From assembly GCA_965222745.1 (NCBI GenBank), contig CBDCUW010000003.1, forward strand, positions 434,001 to 498,000: a stretch of DNA of 64,000 nt, given 5' to 3'. Both the position numbers and the translations under genes were made by a program. How positions within the stretch are numbered: position 1 is the stretch's first letter; every line of letters starts with the position of its first letter. The notes under the pieces are model-generated. The model was not told the DNA's origin, made no database searches, and saw nothing but the letters and a program-made list of their open reading frames with translations. Source of the DNA: CBDCUW01 sp965222745 (GTDB lineage: Bacteria > Planctomycetota > Planctomycetia > Pirellulales > Pirellulaceae). Shown piece after piece: positions 28,100-37,506 of this stretch.

Positions 28100-28403
28100 C
28101 GAAGAGCACTTCACAACGGTCGTGGAGTACGACCCGGAAGGCAAACAGATGGGAAATATCGCGCGGTTGTTTCGCAGCATGGCCCGGCATCAACTCGGTC
28201 GACACGACGAGGCGCAGGCCGATCTGAAGGCGGTCGAAAAACGCATCCTGCTGCTCCCGCTCCGCGATGAACTCCCCTTCACCCACGACGCAGCCCCCGT
28301 TTTCGTTTCCCTGGTGTACGAAGAAGCCAAAGCCCTGCTGGGTGAGGGCAATGAGGCGACAAAAGGGGCAGCGCGGACTCAGGACGAACTCAAATCGGAG
28401 TAG
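28100..28403 (+). pseudogene. Orphaned C-terminal tail of a kinase-associated TPR protein
   Basis: The peptide from about 28100 (AEEHFTTVVEYDPEGKQMGN, then FRSMARHQLGRHDEAQADL and LVYEEAKALLGEGNE) aligns without gaps over long stretches with the end of the TPR protein at 35180-35430 (AIDFDPEGKWMGN, FRSMTRHHLGRQDEARADL, LVYEEAKALLNSR). The upstream part of that protein is missing and replaced by the IS630 scrap. In-frame starts further upstream lie in unrelated sequence, so this is a gene remnant. Confidence 0.8.
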
Positions 28404-28415
28404 AGAAACCTCCGG

Positions 28416-28575
28416 TCGGCCAGCCGGAGCGATTGCGGAAGTCATTGCCGCGTATGAGCGGGTCGGCAAATCTGCGGATGCTGCGGAATGGCGAAAGAAG
28501 CTCGCTGCCCTTGAAGGGAAAACTAAGACTGGCGGTTCACCCGAGGAGAAACAATCGGAAGCCGATACGCGTTGA
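28416..28575 (+). pseudogene. Second TPR-type C-terminal fragment
   Basis: In another frame just downstream, the peptide AIAEVIAAYERVGKSADAAE followed by WRKKLAALEGK resembles the very end of planctomycete kinase-TPR proteins, where a last TPR helix pair of the form LYEAWGKPDEAAKWRKKL is common. It has no start of its own. It may be the tail of the same lost gene after a frameshift, or of another copy. Confidence 0.5.
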
Positions 28576-28638
28576 TGACTCGATGTGTCAGATCCGGACG
28601 CGAGTGTCTGGTCCGACGATGGCCTCACCGCGCAAGCT

Positions 28639-28686
28639 CGTCACGCGGAGCGTGACGGCTACGTAGCCATCACGCTCCGCGTGATG
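28639..28686. repeat. REP pair (BIME) copy 1
   Basis: Two perfect 8-bp hairpins: CGTCACGC-GGA-GCGTGACG (28639-28657) and CATCACGC-TCC-GCGTGATG (28668-28686), joined by G-CTAC-GTAG-C. Each hairpin is headed by the GTAG tetranucleotide typical of REP elements, in inverted orientation, which makes a compact BIME. It lies 270 bp before the 1418-residue kinase gene. A near copy is at 33236-33284. Confidence 0.88.
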
Positions 28687-28955
28687 AGCATGGCCGGACC
28701 AGGTCTCCGAAATCAGACGGACTGATCGGCGCCAAACACGCTTCCAAACACCGAACGCAAACAGAAACGACAACTGCTCTGTCCTTTCCGCTGCAGAGAT
28801 TGCGATGAACGCTGGTTTGCCCCAAAAACGGGGCTGGAACCGACTTCAGGAGGTTTTTCAGATATTTTGAGAAAAGGTTGGCAGAGATTGGCCGTGGATT
28901 TCGGACTCTGTTGTGAGGGCAAATTGTTTGACCGTCACTACAGCGGAGAGATTGC

Positions 28956-31900
28956 GTGGACGAAAAGAGCATTTTTCTCGAAGCACTGGAAAAAAACGAC
29001 GAGCAGAGTCGAAAGGCCTGGCTGGACGAAGCCTGCGGACCTGACACGCCGCTGCGGAAGCGGATTGAAGTGCTGCTGGAACGGCATGATGAAGCAGCTT
29101 CTTTCCTGGAAAGACCTCCTGCGGAGTTTGAAGCAACGCTGCTCGTGGAAGGCAAGACGGGACCGGTTGCACCCCACGGTCCGCCCTCCGTACTGCAGAG
29201 TTTTGAAGACGAACTTGACGTTCCGCGAGTCGCGTTGCGAACGTCTGGCAACACCGACTTCGAACCCAACGCGGATTCCACGCCGGGCGAGCAGCGCGAT
29301 GCCGAGAGCCGCTACCGACTGCTGGGCGAGATTGCTCGTGGCGGAATGGGTGCGGTGATCAAAGGGCGCGACGTCGATCTCGGTCGCGATCTGGCGATCA
29401 AGGTGTTGCTCGACTCGCATAAGGACAAACCGGAACTGGTCGGACGATTTGTTGAAGAGGCTCAGATCGGCGGACAGCTTCAGCATCCGGGAATCGCTCC
29501 GGTTTACGAACTCGGCCAGTTCAGCGACGAGCGGCCGTTCTTCAGCATGAAGCTGGTCAAAGGGACGACTTTGGCGGCTCAGCTTTCCGAACGTGATGAT
29601 CCGAAGGCGGATCGCCCGCGCCTGCTGGGCGTTTTTGAGCAAGTCTGCCAGACGATGGCCTACGCGCATTCGCGGGGAGTCGTGCATCGCGATTTGAAGC
29701 CGTCCAACGTGATGGTCGGCGCGTTTGGCGAAGTGCAGGTGATGGATTGGGGCCTTGCCAAGGTGCTCGGCGAAGGAGGCATCGCCGACGAAAAGAAGGC
29801 TCATGACACTCGCACGCGCATCAGCGTCATCGAGACGATCCGCAGTCTGGGCAGCGATTCGCCAGCCGCCATCCGATCCGGCTCGGCGGGGTCTCAAACA
29901 CAGATGGGCAGCGTGCTGGGGACGCCGGCCTACATGCCGCCCGAACAGGCCCTCGGCGAGATCGATCGGCTGGATGAACGATCCGACGTGTTCGGATTGG
30001 GTGCGATCCTCTGCGAGATTCTGACCGGGGCACCACCGTACACAGGAACCGACGGCACGGCCGTGTTCCGACAGGCGTCGAGAGGAAAGCTCGACGACTG
30101 TTTCGCGCGACTTGAGAATGCGGAAGTGGATGAAGAACTCGCGTCCATCGTCCACGACTGTCTGGCATTGGAACCGGAGGACCGTCCGCGTAATGCCGGA
30201 GTGCTTGCAACTCGCCTGAGCGGCTATCTCGAATCGGTCGATGCGCGGATGCGTCAGGCCGAGCTCGATCGTATCGAAGCGAGCACCAAGGCTGAGGAAG
30301 AGCACAAGCGCCGCAGGGTAATGATGGCTCTGGCCGCGTCCGTGCTGCTTGCCGTTGGAATTGCCGGAAGCGGCTGGGCGTGGCTCAAACAAAAAGACAT
30401 CGCCATGCAACAGGCTGCTTACGAACAAAAGCAGAAGATACAGCAGCAGGTTTCCAGTGAGCTGGCAACAGCACGCGCGCTGGCCAATCTGGAATCGGAC
30501 GAACTACCCGATCGCCAGGCAGTGGATCGTGCTTTCGCTGCCGTCGAAAGAGCAGAGGAGTTCCTCGATTCAGAGAATGTTGATCAAGCACTTGCTACGA
30601 ATTTGGCGGATGTCGGCGATTCGATACGAGCCCTCAAACGCGATCATGAGCTTGTGGCTGCTCTTGAAAGTGCGTGGCACCGAGAAGCAGAGTATCGTGT
30701 GCAACGCGAGTCACTGCTGGCGGCCGCAGCCAAGAGTGTGACGAACAAGACTGCCGACTCAAGTATCCAAAGCATCCAAAACGACGATGAAGTGATCGCG
30801 CGCACTTTGGCCCTTCCGAAGCTTGTTGATCCGGCGGACGCCTATCGTACTGCGTTCACAAAGGCTGGATTCTCCTTCACAGGGTCTGAGGTTTCCGACG
30901 ATGTTCGACGCCTCAAGTCGATCCATCCGGCATTGCGATCGCAGGTCATTTCGTCTCTCGACCGCTGGCGTTACGTTCTTCAGCAACCGCTAACACTTGA
31001 GCAATGGCATCATCTGGAGTGGACTCCACTGGAGCCTGTCGAACTCAAGGCAGGCGGTGGCACGGAGCTGAAAACTCTTGAAGACCGATCGATTTTGGCG
31101 AGCGGGCCTGACCCCACCGCGGAGTACGATTTGGTATTCGAAACTGGTATGACCGAATTGTCCGCGCTGCGTCTGGAAGCACTGTTGCATCCGTCGCTGC
31201 CGCACAATGGTCCCGGACGCCATGCGAAGAATGGCAGTTTCAGGGCTCGGCCTGTCATAACTGTCGCGCCACGATCGAACTCGCACAGTTTCGCAGAGCT
31301 GAAGCTGAATGAAGCCTTGGCCGATTACTCGGAGCCCTGGATACCTATCTCTACATCCCATTGGCATGGGTCAGGGGGAGGCAGCAAGCCCCATGTCGCG
31401 TTCTTTGTCTGTCACAAACCGGTTGTATCCCCGTCAGGATTCCGGATCAGAATCCGCCACACCAAAACGTACAATCCGGCTCAGCTGGGGCGATTTCGCT
31501 GGTCGGTAGTCGGGGGCAAGACACGTACAGAACAAAACATCCACGCGATTCGCAATGTAGCTGATCTCGCTGATACAGACCCATGGCGTCGTTCTGTGCG
31601 CAAAGAAATCGACAAATCCAATATTCGTGCGTTGGTGAAACGCACGAAAGACACCGAGGCATGCCTGCTTCAGCCGACAAGTACGTTGTTGCAGTTAGCC
31701 GATTACCTCTCGGGTTTGACCAATCAGGAACTGCTTCGAGCACTACCGAGTGACATTCGTTGGCGTTCCCTTGAGAAGCCGACTCTCACTTCCACCAACG
31801 GAACAGAATTGGCTCTTCTGCCCAATGGAGTCATTCATGCGACTGGCCCGGATCCAAGCAGCGAAACGCTCATCGTGTCGGCAGCCGTGTCTGGAAGACC

Positions 31901-33212
31901 TATCACTGCGGTACGGTTAGAGTTAGTTCCGGATGAACATGACGGACCGATGCGCTGGTCGCGAAATATTTACGCATTAATAACGGATGTCCTCGTCGAC
32001 GTTGCTCAGCGCGAGGGAGAATCGCCATCTGCTCCGGCGCGGCGATGCCGTCTCGCTGTCAGCAATAACCCGCGTCCGTTACCGATGACTCAATTGCTCG
32101 ATGGCGACCCAGCGACAGGGCAGAGTTTCTCCAACGTCAATCGACCCTTGACCATGATTTTCGCGGTCAATCCGATTCCGGCGGTCCAAGACCAATTCCT
32201 TCGAGTTCGTATTTCAACCCGCTGGGGATTTGATGGGCCGCGCAACATTCGACGGTTTCGGTTGTCCGTAACAAGCGACGATGTCGTCATCGACGACTTG
32301 CGTGTCTCCGCCGCGGCAATGCTGGAACTGGCAAGCAGGAAAGCACCATCCGACTACTGGTTTCGACTCGCGTTGGTTGACACACTCAAAGGGGGCACTG
32401 CGCCGGATCGGGAGGCAGCATTGAGGCACGCGACCGCCGCGATTGCGCTGCGACCAGACGACGTTGGCGGACACGTAGCCATGCTTCGTTCACTGTCAAC
32501 TGACGGTCTGCCAAGTGGCGATGAGGTCTTGCGCGTGGCTCGGCAGCACATGAACCGCATACGTGAACTGGAGCCGGATCATCCAGTTATCAGCGAATTG
32601 CTGAGTCGCATTCGTAATCAAGTCCGTCGTGCAATCGATCGAGGTCAGGCGGAACAGGCGCTCACACAGATTGAGTTTCTCAGTCAGCTCAGTGAGCGGC
32701 CCTCAAGCGAACTCAACAATCTTGCATGGACGCTGGTGGCCGTGGAGGACGAATTGCTGTGGGACGCAAAACTGGCCGTCGAGCTTGCCGAAAAAGCGTT
32801 CAAAATCGATCCAAAGTCCCCGGGCCTGATGAACACGCTCGGCGTCGCCTACTACCGCGCCGGGAACTGGCAGGACGCGATTGACGCTTTGAACAAGTCG
32901 ATTGAACTGGAGACTAGTCCGATCGGCTTCGATGCCGTCTTCCTCGCGATGGCTCACTGGCAACTGGACGAGAAAGAAGAAGCTAAAGAGTGGTTCGACA
33001 AGGCCGTCAAATGGATGGACCAGAATCAGCCAGAGAACGCTGAACTGCTCCGCTTCCGCGCCGAAGCGGAGCAGTTGATGGCTTCCGACAGGGATAACGA
33101 GCCAGCCAAAGATAATGTCTCCACCAAAGACGACAATGCCACCGCGGACCAGGATGAAACAAAGAACGCTTCCGATTCATCTGTTGAGAAAGAGGTGAAT
33201 CGCCATGACTAA
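28956..33212 (+). CDS. Membrane Ser/Thr kinase with twin GPDP-type repeats and C-terminal TPRs
   Basis: 1418 residues. The GTG at 28956 has GGAGAG upstream. Kinase domain about 120-425: ARGGMGAVIKGRD, Lys149 in LAIKVL, HRDLKPSN with Asp246, DWG at 264-266 in place of DFG, and GTPAYMPPE. One membrane helix at about 456-475 is followed by a coiled coil. Two related beta-rich repeats then appear (about 690-900 and 928-1110), each with ILASGPDP or VIHATGPDP, a later LRLEAL or VRLELV, and an ending like LGRFRWSVV or IRRFRLSVT. The motif GPD..LRLEAL.PSLP..GPGR also occurs in planctomycete cytochrome-associated proteins. TPRs fill about 1150-1390, and the tail is acidic. Kinase inside and sensor outside the cytoplasmic membrane is the likely topology. 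Flanked by BIMEs. Confidence 0.9.
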   Translation: MDEKSIFLEALEKNDEQSRKAWLDEACGPDTPLRKRIEVLLERHDEAASFLERPPAEFEATLLVEGKTGPVAPHGPPSVLQSFEDELDVPRVALRTSGNTDFEPNADSTPGEQRDAESRYRLLGEIARGGMGAVIKGRDVDLGRDLAIKVLLDSHKDKPELVGRFVEEAQIGGQLQHPGIAPVYELGQFSDERPFFSMKLVKGTTLAAQLSERDDPKADRPRLLGVFEQVCQTMAYAHSRGVVHRDLKPSNVMVGAFGEVQVMDWGLAKVLGEGGIADEKKAHDTRTRISVIETIRSLGSDSPAAIRSGSAGSQTQMGSVLGTPAYMPPEQALGEIDRLDERSDVFGLGAILCEILTGAPPYTGTDGTAVFRQASRGKLDDCFARLENAEVDEELASIVHDCLALEPEDRPRNAGVLATRLSGYLESVDARMRQAELDRIEASTKAEEEHKRRRVMMALAASVLLAVGIAGSGWAWLKQKDIAMQQAAYEQKQKIQQQVSSELATARALANLESDELPDRQAVDRAFAAVERAEEFLDSENVDQALATNLADVGDSIRALKRDHELVAALESAWHREAEYRVQRESLLAAAAKSVTNKTADSSIQSIQNDDEVIARTLALPKLVDPADAYRTAFTKAGFSFTGSEVSDDVRRLKSIHPALRSQVISSLDRWRYVLQQPLTLEQWHHLEWTPLEPVELKAGGGTELKTLEDRSILASGPDPTAEYDLVFETGMTELSALRLEALLHPSLPHNGPGRHAKNGSFRARPVITVAPRSNSHSFAELKLNEALADYSEPWIPISTSHWHGSGGGSKPHVAFFVCHKPVVSPSGFRIRIRHTKTYNPAQLGRFRWSVVGGKTRTEQNIHAIRNVADLADTDPWRRSVRKEIDKSNIRALVKRTKDTEACLLQPTSTLLQLADYLSGLTNQELLRALPSDIRWRSLEKPTLTSTNGTELALLPNGVIHATGPDPSSETLIVSAAVSGRPITAVRLELVPDEHDGPMRWSRNIYALITDVLVDVAQREGESPSAPARRCRLAVSNNPRPLPMTQLLDGDPATGQSFSNVNRPLTMIFAVNPIPAVQDQFLRVRISTRWGFDGPRNIRRFRLSVTSDDVVIDDLRVSAAAMLELASRKAPSDYWFRLALVDTLKGGTAPDREAALRHATAAIALRPDDVGGHVAMLRSLSTDGLPSGDEVLRVARQHMNRIRELEPDHPVISELLSRIRNQVRRAIDRGQAEQALTQIEFLSQLSERPSSELNNLAWTLVAVEDELLWDAKLAVELAEKAFKIDPKSPGLMNTLGVAYYRAGNWQDAIDALNKSIELETSPIGFDAVFLAMAHWQLDEKEEAKEWFDKAVKWMDQNQPENAELLRFRAEAEQLMASDRDNEPAKDNVSTKDDNATADQDETKNASDSSVEKEVNRHD

Positions 33213-33235
33213 ACAGGCTGTCGCCCTGGCGGCCT

Positions 33236-33284
33236 CGTCTCGCGGAGCGAGACGACTACGTAGCCATCACGCTCCGCCGTGATG
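33236..33284. repeat. REP pair (BIME) copy 2
   Basis: CGTCTCGC-GGA-GCGAGACG (33236-33254), then A-CTAC-GTAG-C, then CATCACGC-TCC-GCCGTGATG (33265-33284) with one bulged C. It has the same architecture and nearly the same second hairpin and centre as copy 1. The first hairpin differs by a compensated base pair (TCACGC/GCGTGA versus TCTCGC/GCGAGA), which argues that the folded structure is maintained. It begins 24 bp after the kinase stop codon. Confidence 0.88.
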
Positions 33285-33415
33285 AGGCATCGCGACGGTA
33301 GACTAAACCAACCCAACAGCAAGGCCGTCACAAAAACGTCGCGAGCCATCCGCACCATCACAAAACATCACCGACAATGAAAACTCATCATTTCCCACGA
33401 GCAAACGAAGCCAAC

Positions 33416-33750
33416 ATGACCGACCTTCACTTCTTCGATCCAACTCAGGAATACGCGGTCATCGAGCGCCGGCTACCGCACTGGGTCCAGCCGGGAGTCG
33501 TCTGCTTTATCACATTCCGAACGAACGATTCGATGCCGAAGGACGTTCTGCAACGCTGGCGATCCGAACGAGAAGACTGGCTTCGCAAACACAGCATCAA
33601 TCCGCTTGCCCGCGATTGGAAACAACAGTTGGCCCGACTCGGTCGCGACGATCAAACCGAGTTTTACCGTACGTTCTCGACCAAATGGCACGATGAACTC
33701 GACAGCGGTCACGGAGCGTGTGTGCTGCGAAATCCACGGCTCGCGCAGAG
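33416..33750 (+). pseudogene. RAYT (REP-associated tyrosine transposase), N-terminal remnant
   Basis: From ATG 33416 the peptide MTDLHFFDPTQEYAVIERRL is followed by PHWVQPGVVCFITFRTNDS, MPKDVLQRWRSEREDWLRKH and DSGHGACVLRNPRLA. This matches the N-terminal 110 residues of the IS200-like Y1/RAYT proteins of planctomycetes. The chain then switches to unrelated sequence at about 33745, before the HUH (PNHVH) and catalytic Tyr regions, so it cannot be active. It stands about 130 bp downstream of a BIME, the kind of repeat such proteins mobilise. Confidence 0.82.
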
Positions 33751-35520
33751 CGGAAACTCGAGTTGTTTGAACTGCTGTACGAGCGTCATCTGCAAAAGTA
33801 TGGGAGAAAACACGAGGCGACACTCCGCACAGCCAACGCTCTCGGAGCAAGCCACATAAATGGAGGCCGGGTTGAGGAATCGCTCCCGCTGCTTGAGCGG
33901 ACACACAAATTGGCCGACGAACTGCTGGGTCCCGACCATCTCGAAACTGCCCAGAGTTTACTTCACCTGTCACATGCCTACCTGGAGCTCGAACGAACGG
34001 ACGAAGCGATCACCACATCCCGGAAGGCCGTTGCCGGACTGGTGAAGATTCTCGGTCCTGAAAACATCTGGAGCACACTGCATGCCAAAAGGATTCTGGC
34101 CCTGGCCCTCCAGCAGAACGGCGCATACGAGGAAGCCGATACAATCTTTCTCGACATAGCAGACCGATGGAAAGGCAAACCGCCGTCCACAGCCATCTTC
34201 CTCCGCAGAGCACGCGACGATCTGACACTCAACTACATGCTGCAAGGCAAGTTCGCTGAAGCAGAGGGCTTTTGGAAAACGCTGGCCGCTGAATCTTCTG
34301 CCGATGAGGGGCCGATCGACCCGCTGACAAAGGTGGTCGCCGCCGTGGAGGAGTACACAAACGCTGAAGACTCAAAGTGGTCGTCACAACTCGACGAACA
34401 ATTCAGCGACTTCCTCGCGACGCGGGCCGACGCAGACGACACGCCCGAAAAGTTTGACGATCCCGCGATGCTCGAACGAATCGGCAGCGCCCATCTGCGT
34501 GCGGGCCGCTGGCAGCAGGCGATTGATTTGCAACAACGAGTGATCGACCTGCGAAAGCAATCGGAACTGAGCGTCGGCGCAACGACTTTCCACATCAACG
34601 TGGCACGCGCACGCAGCGATCAGGCGATGGCCGCCTTTGAGCTGGGAGAGACCGAGCAAGCTCGCAGATACCTGCACGAAGCAGAAAGTGCACTCGGTCA
34701 CACGGCGTTCGTTGACGAAGCGAATCTCGCGGAGCAATCGGCCCGAATCCGGGAGACTGCCAGAAATCTGAACGAAGCGCGACGGAAGCTGGGGCAGCCG
34801 ACCGAGTTCACCAACCAGGAGCGAATCGACAAGGCACTTCAAGCGCAGATCGACCACATCAAGGCTTACCCGGAGGATTCCAACCCGACAATGACCCTAC
34901 TGGTCCAGCTCGCGTGGTTCGGACGTCAGGAGCAGCGGTTGGAACTCGGCCACCAGGCACTCGATCGACTGAAGGATCCGAAGAATCCCGATGATGCCCG
35001 GGCGCACTCGCGAATCGCCCGAGGATGCCTCATTGCGCCGACAAGCGATCAGCAACTGTTGGATAAAGCTGTCGCGTCGGCTCGGCTCTCGGTCACGCAG
35101 GGTTTCAACAATGATACCCAACAGCACTATCGCGAAACAACGCTGGCGATGGCGGAATACCGCAGCGGAGATTACGCCAAAGCGGAAGAGGTATTGACGG
35201 CCGCCATCGACTTTGACCCGGAAGGCAAGTGGATGGGAAACACGGCGCTTCTGTTCCGCAGCATGACTCGACATCACCTCGGCCGGCAAGATGAGGCACG
35301 TGCTGACCTGGATGCCGTCGCAGAACGCATCCTCCCGCTTCCATCCCGCGACCACCTCCCCGCCGACGCCTTCGCATCGGAATTGCACTTCGCTCTGGTT
35401 TACGAAGAAGCCAAAGCGCTGCTGAATTCCCGGCCAGCCTCGAACGCAGAAGTCTCAACGTCCGACTCGGAACCAGGAACAAATCCCAAGAAAAGCTCGA
35501 CGACAACACCAAAAGACTGA
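33718..35520 (+). CDS. TPR protein lacking its N-terminal domain
   Basis: 600 residues from GTG 33718, a start that falls inside the RAYT remnant; homology to TPR proteins begins only around residue 10 (RAERKLELFELLYERHLQKYG). It contains TPRs of the kinesin-light-chain spacing (GRVEESLPLLERTHKLADELLGPDHLE, YLELERTDEAITTSRKAV) over most of its length, and ends with the DPEGKWMGN...LVYEEAKALL tail shared with the remnant at 28100-28403. Comparable planctomycete proteins carry a kinase domain and membrane helix before these repeats; here that part is gone. The product may still be made as a soluble TPR protein, but it is best viewed as the surviving 3' portion of a recombined kinase gene. Confidence 0.75.
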   Translation: MCAAKSTARAERKLELFELLYERHLQKYGRKHEATLRTANALGASHINGGRVEESLPLLERTHKLADELLGPDHLETAQSLLHLSHAYLELERTDEAITTSRKAVAGLVKILGPENIWSTLHAKRILALALQQNGAYEEADTIFLDIADRWKGKPPSTAIFLRRARDDLTLNYMLQGKFAEAEGFWKTLAAESSADEGPIDPLTKVVAAVEEYTNAEDSKWSSQLDEQFSDFLATRADADDTPEKFDDPAMLERIGSAHLRAGRWQQAIDLQQRVIDLRKQSELSVGATTFHINVARARSDQAMAAFELGETEQARRYLHEAESALGHTAFVDEANLAEQSARIRETARNLNEARRKLGQPTEFTNQERIDKALQAQIDHIKAYPEDSNPTMTLLVQLAWFGRQEQRLELGHQALDRLKDPKNPDDARAHSRIARGCLIAPTSDQQLLDKAVASARLSVTQGFNNDTQQHYRETTLAMAEYRSGDYAKAEEVLTAAIDFDPEGKWMGNTALLFRSMTRHHLGRQDEARADLDAVAERILPLPSRDHLPADAFASELHFALVYEEAKALLNSRPASNAEVSTSDSEPGTNPKKSSTTTPKD

Positions 35521-36366
35521 CAAACCCGGCACGCGACTTTCCCGTGAGTATCTGCACTTTCGCAATCATCGGGAGTTGATCGACCTCGGCAATGAATGCG
35601 CGGCAGCGTTTCTGCCGAGGCACTCTCGGATGAACGCGAATGCCAGGGATTCGTCACGCCTGGAACTTCTGGTAGTCACCACCTCTTCCGATCAGCCGCA
35701 GCACCGGTGGTCGGAACATGCTTCGCACCGGCAGGCAGCTTGATCAAGCCCACCAGGGAAGTAGGTCGAAGTGTGCGTGGGCCGCTGCGAGCGGCCACAA
35801 AGCCCACGAAAGCACAAAGCCTAGCACCGCCTCGATCCATTCGCCCGCCGGTTTTCCACCAATTACCAGATCGATCCGACGCCAAGCCTGAAAGTTAACC
35901 ACCGCACAAAGAGCTGTCCGAGCGGCCATCACTCAACGCGTTGACGGGGCCAAACCGGCGACGGGATCCCACCGCGGCGGTGAACATCTTATTGACCGCC
36001 ATGGCTAATTTAGTCGGCCAAGAAATGGCACGTGGGGTTACCCTCACAGTCGGGGCGACAAGACACCAGTTGAACTTTTTTGGGACGGTGTCCTGACCTC
36101 CCTTCAGCCGTTGGCTGAGAAATACGAAGCACTTACGGCGATTTAGGTCACCTGAATTGACTCCCCTCTTCTACTGCCGATAACCGGGGTCGATTGGTCT
36201 GCCCGGGCTGTGTTCCCAACGATTGCCGTGAGTTTACACAACTGGATTCTGGGAGCCGTACGTAGCAGTCAGCGGAACGTTCGACGGATGAAAGTGAAGT
36301 GGATCTCTAAGGTCGATCAGAGTGCCCATGTGACGGCCACCGCCCATGGTTTCAAAAAGAGCCTCG
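35521..36366. other. Non-coding stretch with one stem-loop
   Basis: 846 bp without a convincing gene; the short frames lack homology and differ from neighbouring composition. GGCCGCT-GCG-AGCGGCC (35780-35796) forms a perfect 7-bp stem inside a longer imperfect palindrome, GTGGGC...GCCCAC, preceded by GTAG at 35761. This is again REP-like. The right part runs into the ISL3 transposase's downstream end, where no inverted repeat could be identified. Confidence 0.45.
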
Positions 36367-37506
36367 TCAGCAGAATCTGTGGCTAAGATTTGGCTCGGGG
36401 AGGCGTCCGAGGTTGTGGTACAGGGCGATTTCAATTGCCTGATAGGTTCGAAATCCGTACGCCTTTCTGGTCGTCAGTTTGACTTTGTTGTTGAGGCCCT
36501 CGACGATCCCTGCGGAAATGGTCCCGTTTGCCAGGAACCAGTTCAGGATCTCCGTGCGATGCTTGCGTAGGGATCGGGCGACTTTTTTCATCGGCTCCAG
36601 TTTAGAACGCATCGCTCGTGTGCACCATTCGTCAAGGAACTTCCCGGCCCAGCCGGCGGATCGGTATTCCCAGAATCGCTGGAAGTCTTCCCGCATCAGG
36701 TGGGCACGGACACTCCGGAGGTTGTAACGCAGAAGTTCGCGCAGCTTGACCGTCTGCCGGTGTGTGCGGTTGGCCGGATTTTTCAACAGCGCCCAGCGGG
36801 AATGTTTCAGAATGGGCTCATAGCCGTCCGCCTCCATTCGTCGCACCTCGTCGCGACGGACCTGATCAATCGCCTCATTCATGTTCTGCATGATGTGGAA
36901 ACGGTCCAGGATGTGAATCGCGTCACCAGCTCGTTGGGCGATGACGTTCAGGTACGGTTTCCACATGTCACTGCACACGAACGAAAGCGTTGGCAGGATG
37001 GTTGTCCCGTACAGATCGAAAAACCGCGACAGCGTTCGTTCCGTCCGGTTCCGGCCGACCCACAGCAGACGCCGCATGCCATCGTCGATCTGATAGACGA
37101 GTGTCAGGTACGTGTGCCCCTTCTTCCACTGCACTTCATCCACCCCAATCGACTCCACGCCGGATTCATCGCGATTGGCCAGTCCCCACCGCACGGCGTA
37201 CCGCACCGAACGAAACACGTGATCCCAGTTTGTGTTGAACACTTCGGCCACTTCTTTCCACGACAGCCGCTTCGCCCAGCGGGCCAGAAACCATTGATAG
37301 GTCTTCGTCAACGTTTCCTTGCCTTCGGCCCAGGGAACCCATTCCGCCTTCACCCCGCACTCCGGGCACTTCACTCGACGACGGGCATAGACAAAGAACA
37401 CGGGGATGCCCCACAGCGGTACGAACTCGTATTTCCGAGGAGCCAGAGAACCGTATCGCGGGCCCGGCGCTCGACATTCGCCGCATAACGGCTGGCCGTT
37501 CTCCAT
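36367..37506 (-). CDS. ISL3-family transposase, N-terminus shortened
   Basis: 379 residues. CGEC near the start and CPEC 40 residues later are the zinc-ribbon cysteines. SIGVDEVQWKKGHTYLTLVYQ has the first catalytic Asp, FVCSDMWKPYLNVIAQRAG the second, and ISAGIVEGLNNKVKLTTRKAYGF the Glu region. The chain ends SHRFC, as complete ISL3 proteins do. Related proteins have roughly 30-40 more residues at the N-terminus. Here a TGA lies seven codons before the ATG at 37506, next to a run of seven G, and another frame opens at 37528. Truncation or a homopolymer frameshift is likely, so activity is doubtful. It lies just upstream of the riboswitch and points away from it. Confidence 0.85.
   Translation of the reverse strand: MENGQPLCGECRAPGPRYGSLAPRKYEFVPLWGIPVFFVYARRRVKCPECGVKAEWVPWAEGKETLTKTYQWFLARWAKRLSWKEVAEVFNTNWDHVFRSVRYAVRWGLANRDESGVESIGVDEVQWKKGHTYLTLVYQIDDGMRRLLWVGRNRTERTLSRFFDLYGTTILPTLSFVCSDMWKPYLNVIAQRAGDAIHILDRFHIMQNMNEAIDQVRRDEVRRMEADGYEPILKHSRWALLKNPANRTHRQTVKLRELLRYNLRSVRAHLMREDFQRFWEYRSAGWAGKFLDEWCTRAMRSKLEPMKKVARSLRKHRTEILNWFLANGTISAGIVEGLNNKVKLTTRKAYGFRTYQAIEIALYHNLGRLPEPNLSHRFC

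Noticed and set aside
28938..30428. 496-codon open frame antisense to the kinase
   Set aside because: Lies entirely opposite a kinase domain with intact motifs; composition is typical of an antisense shadow.
35676..35932. Short minus-strand frames resembling a small hydrophobic protein
   Set aside because: Overlapping frames cover a palindrome-rich stretch; none has a supported start or a recognisable family.
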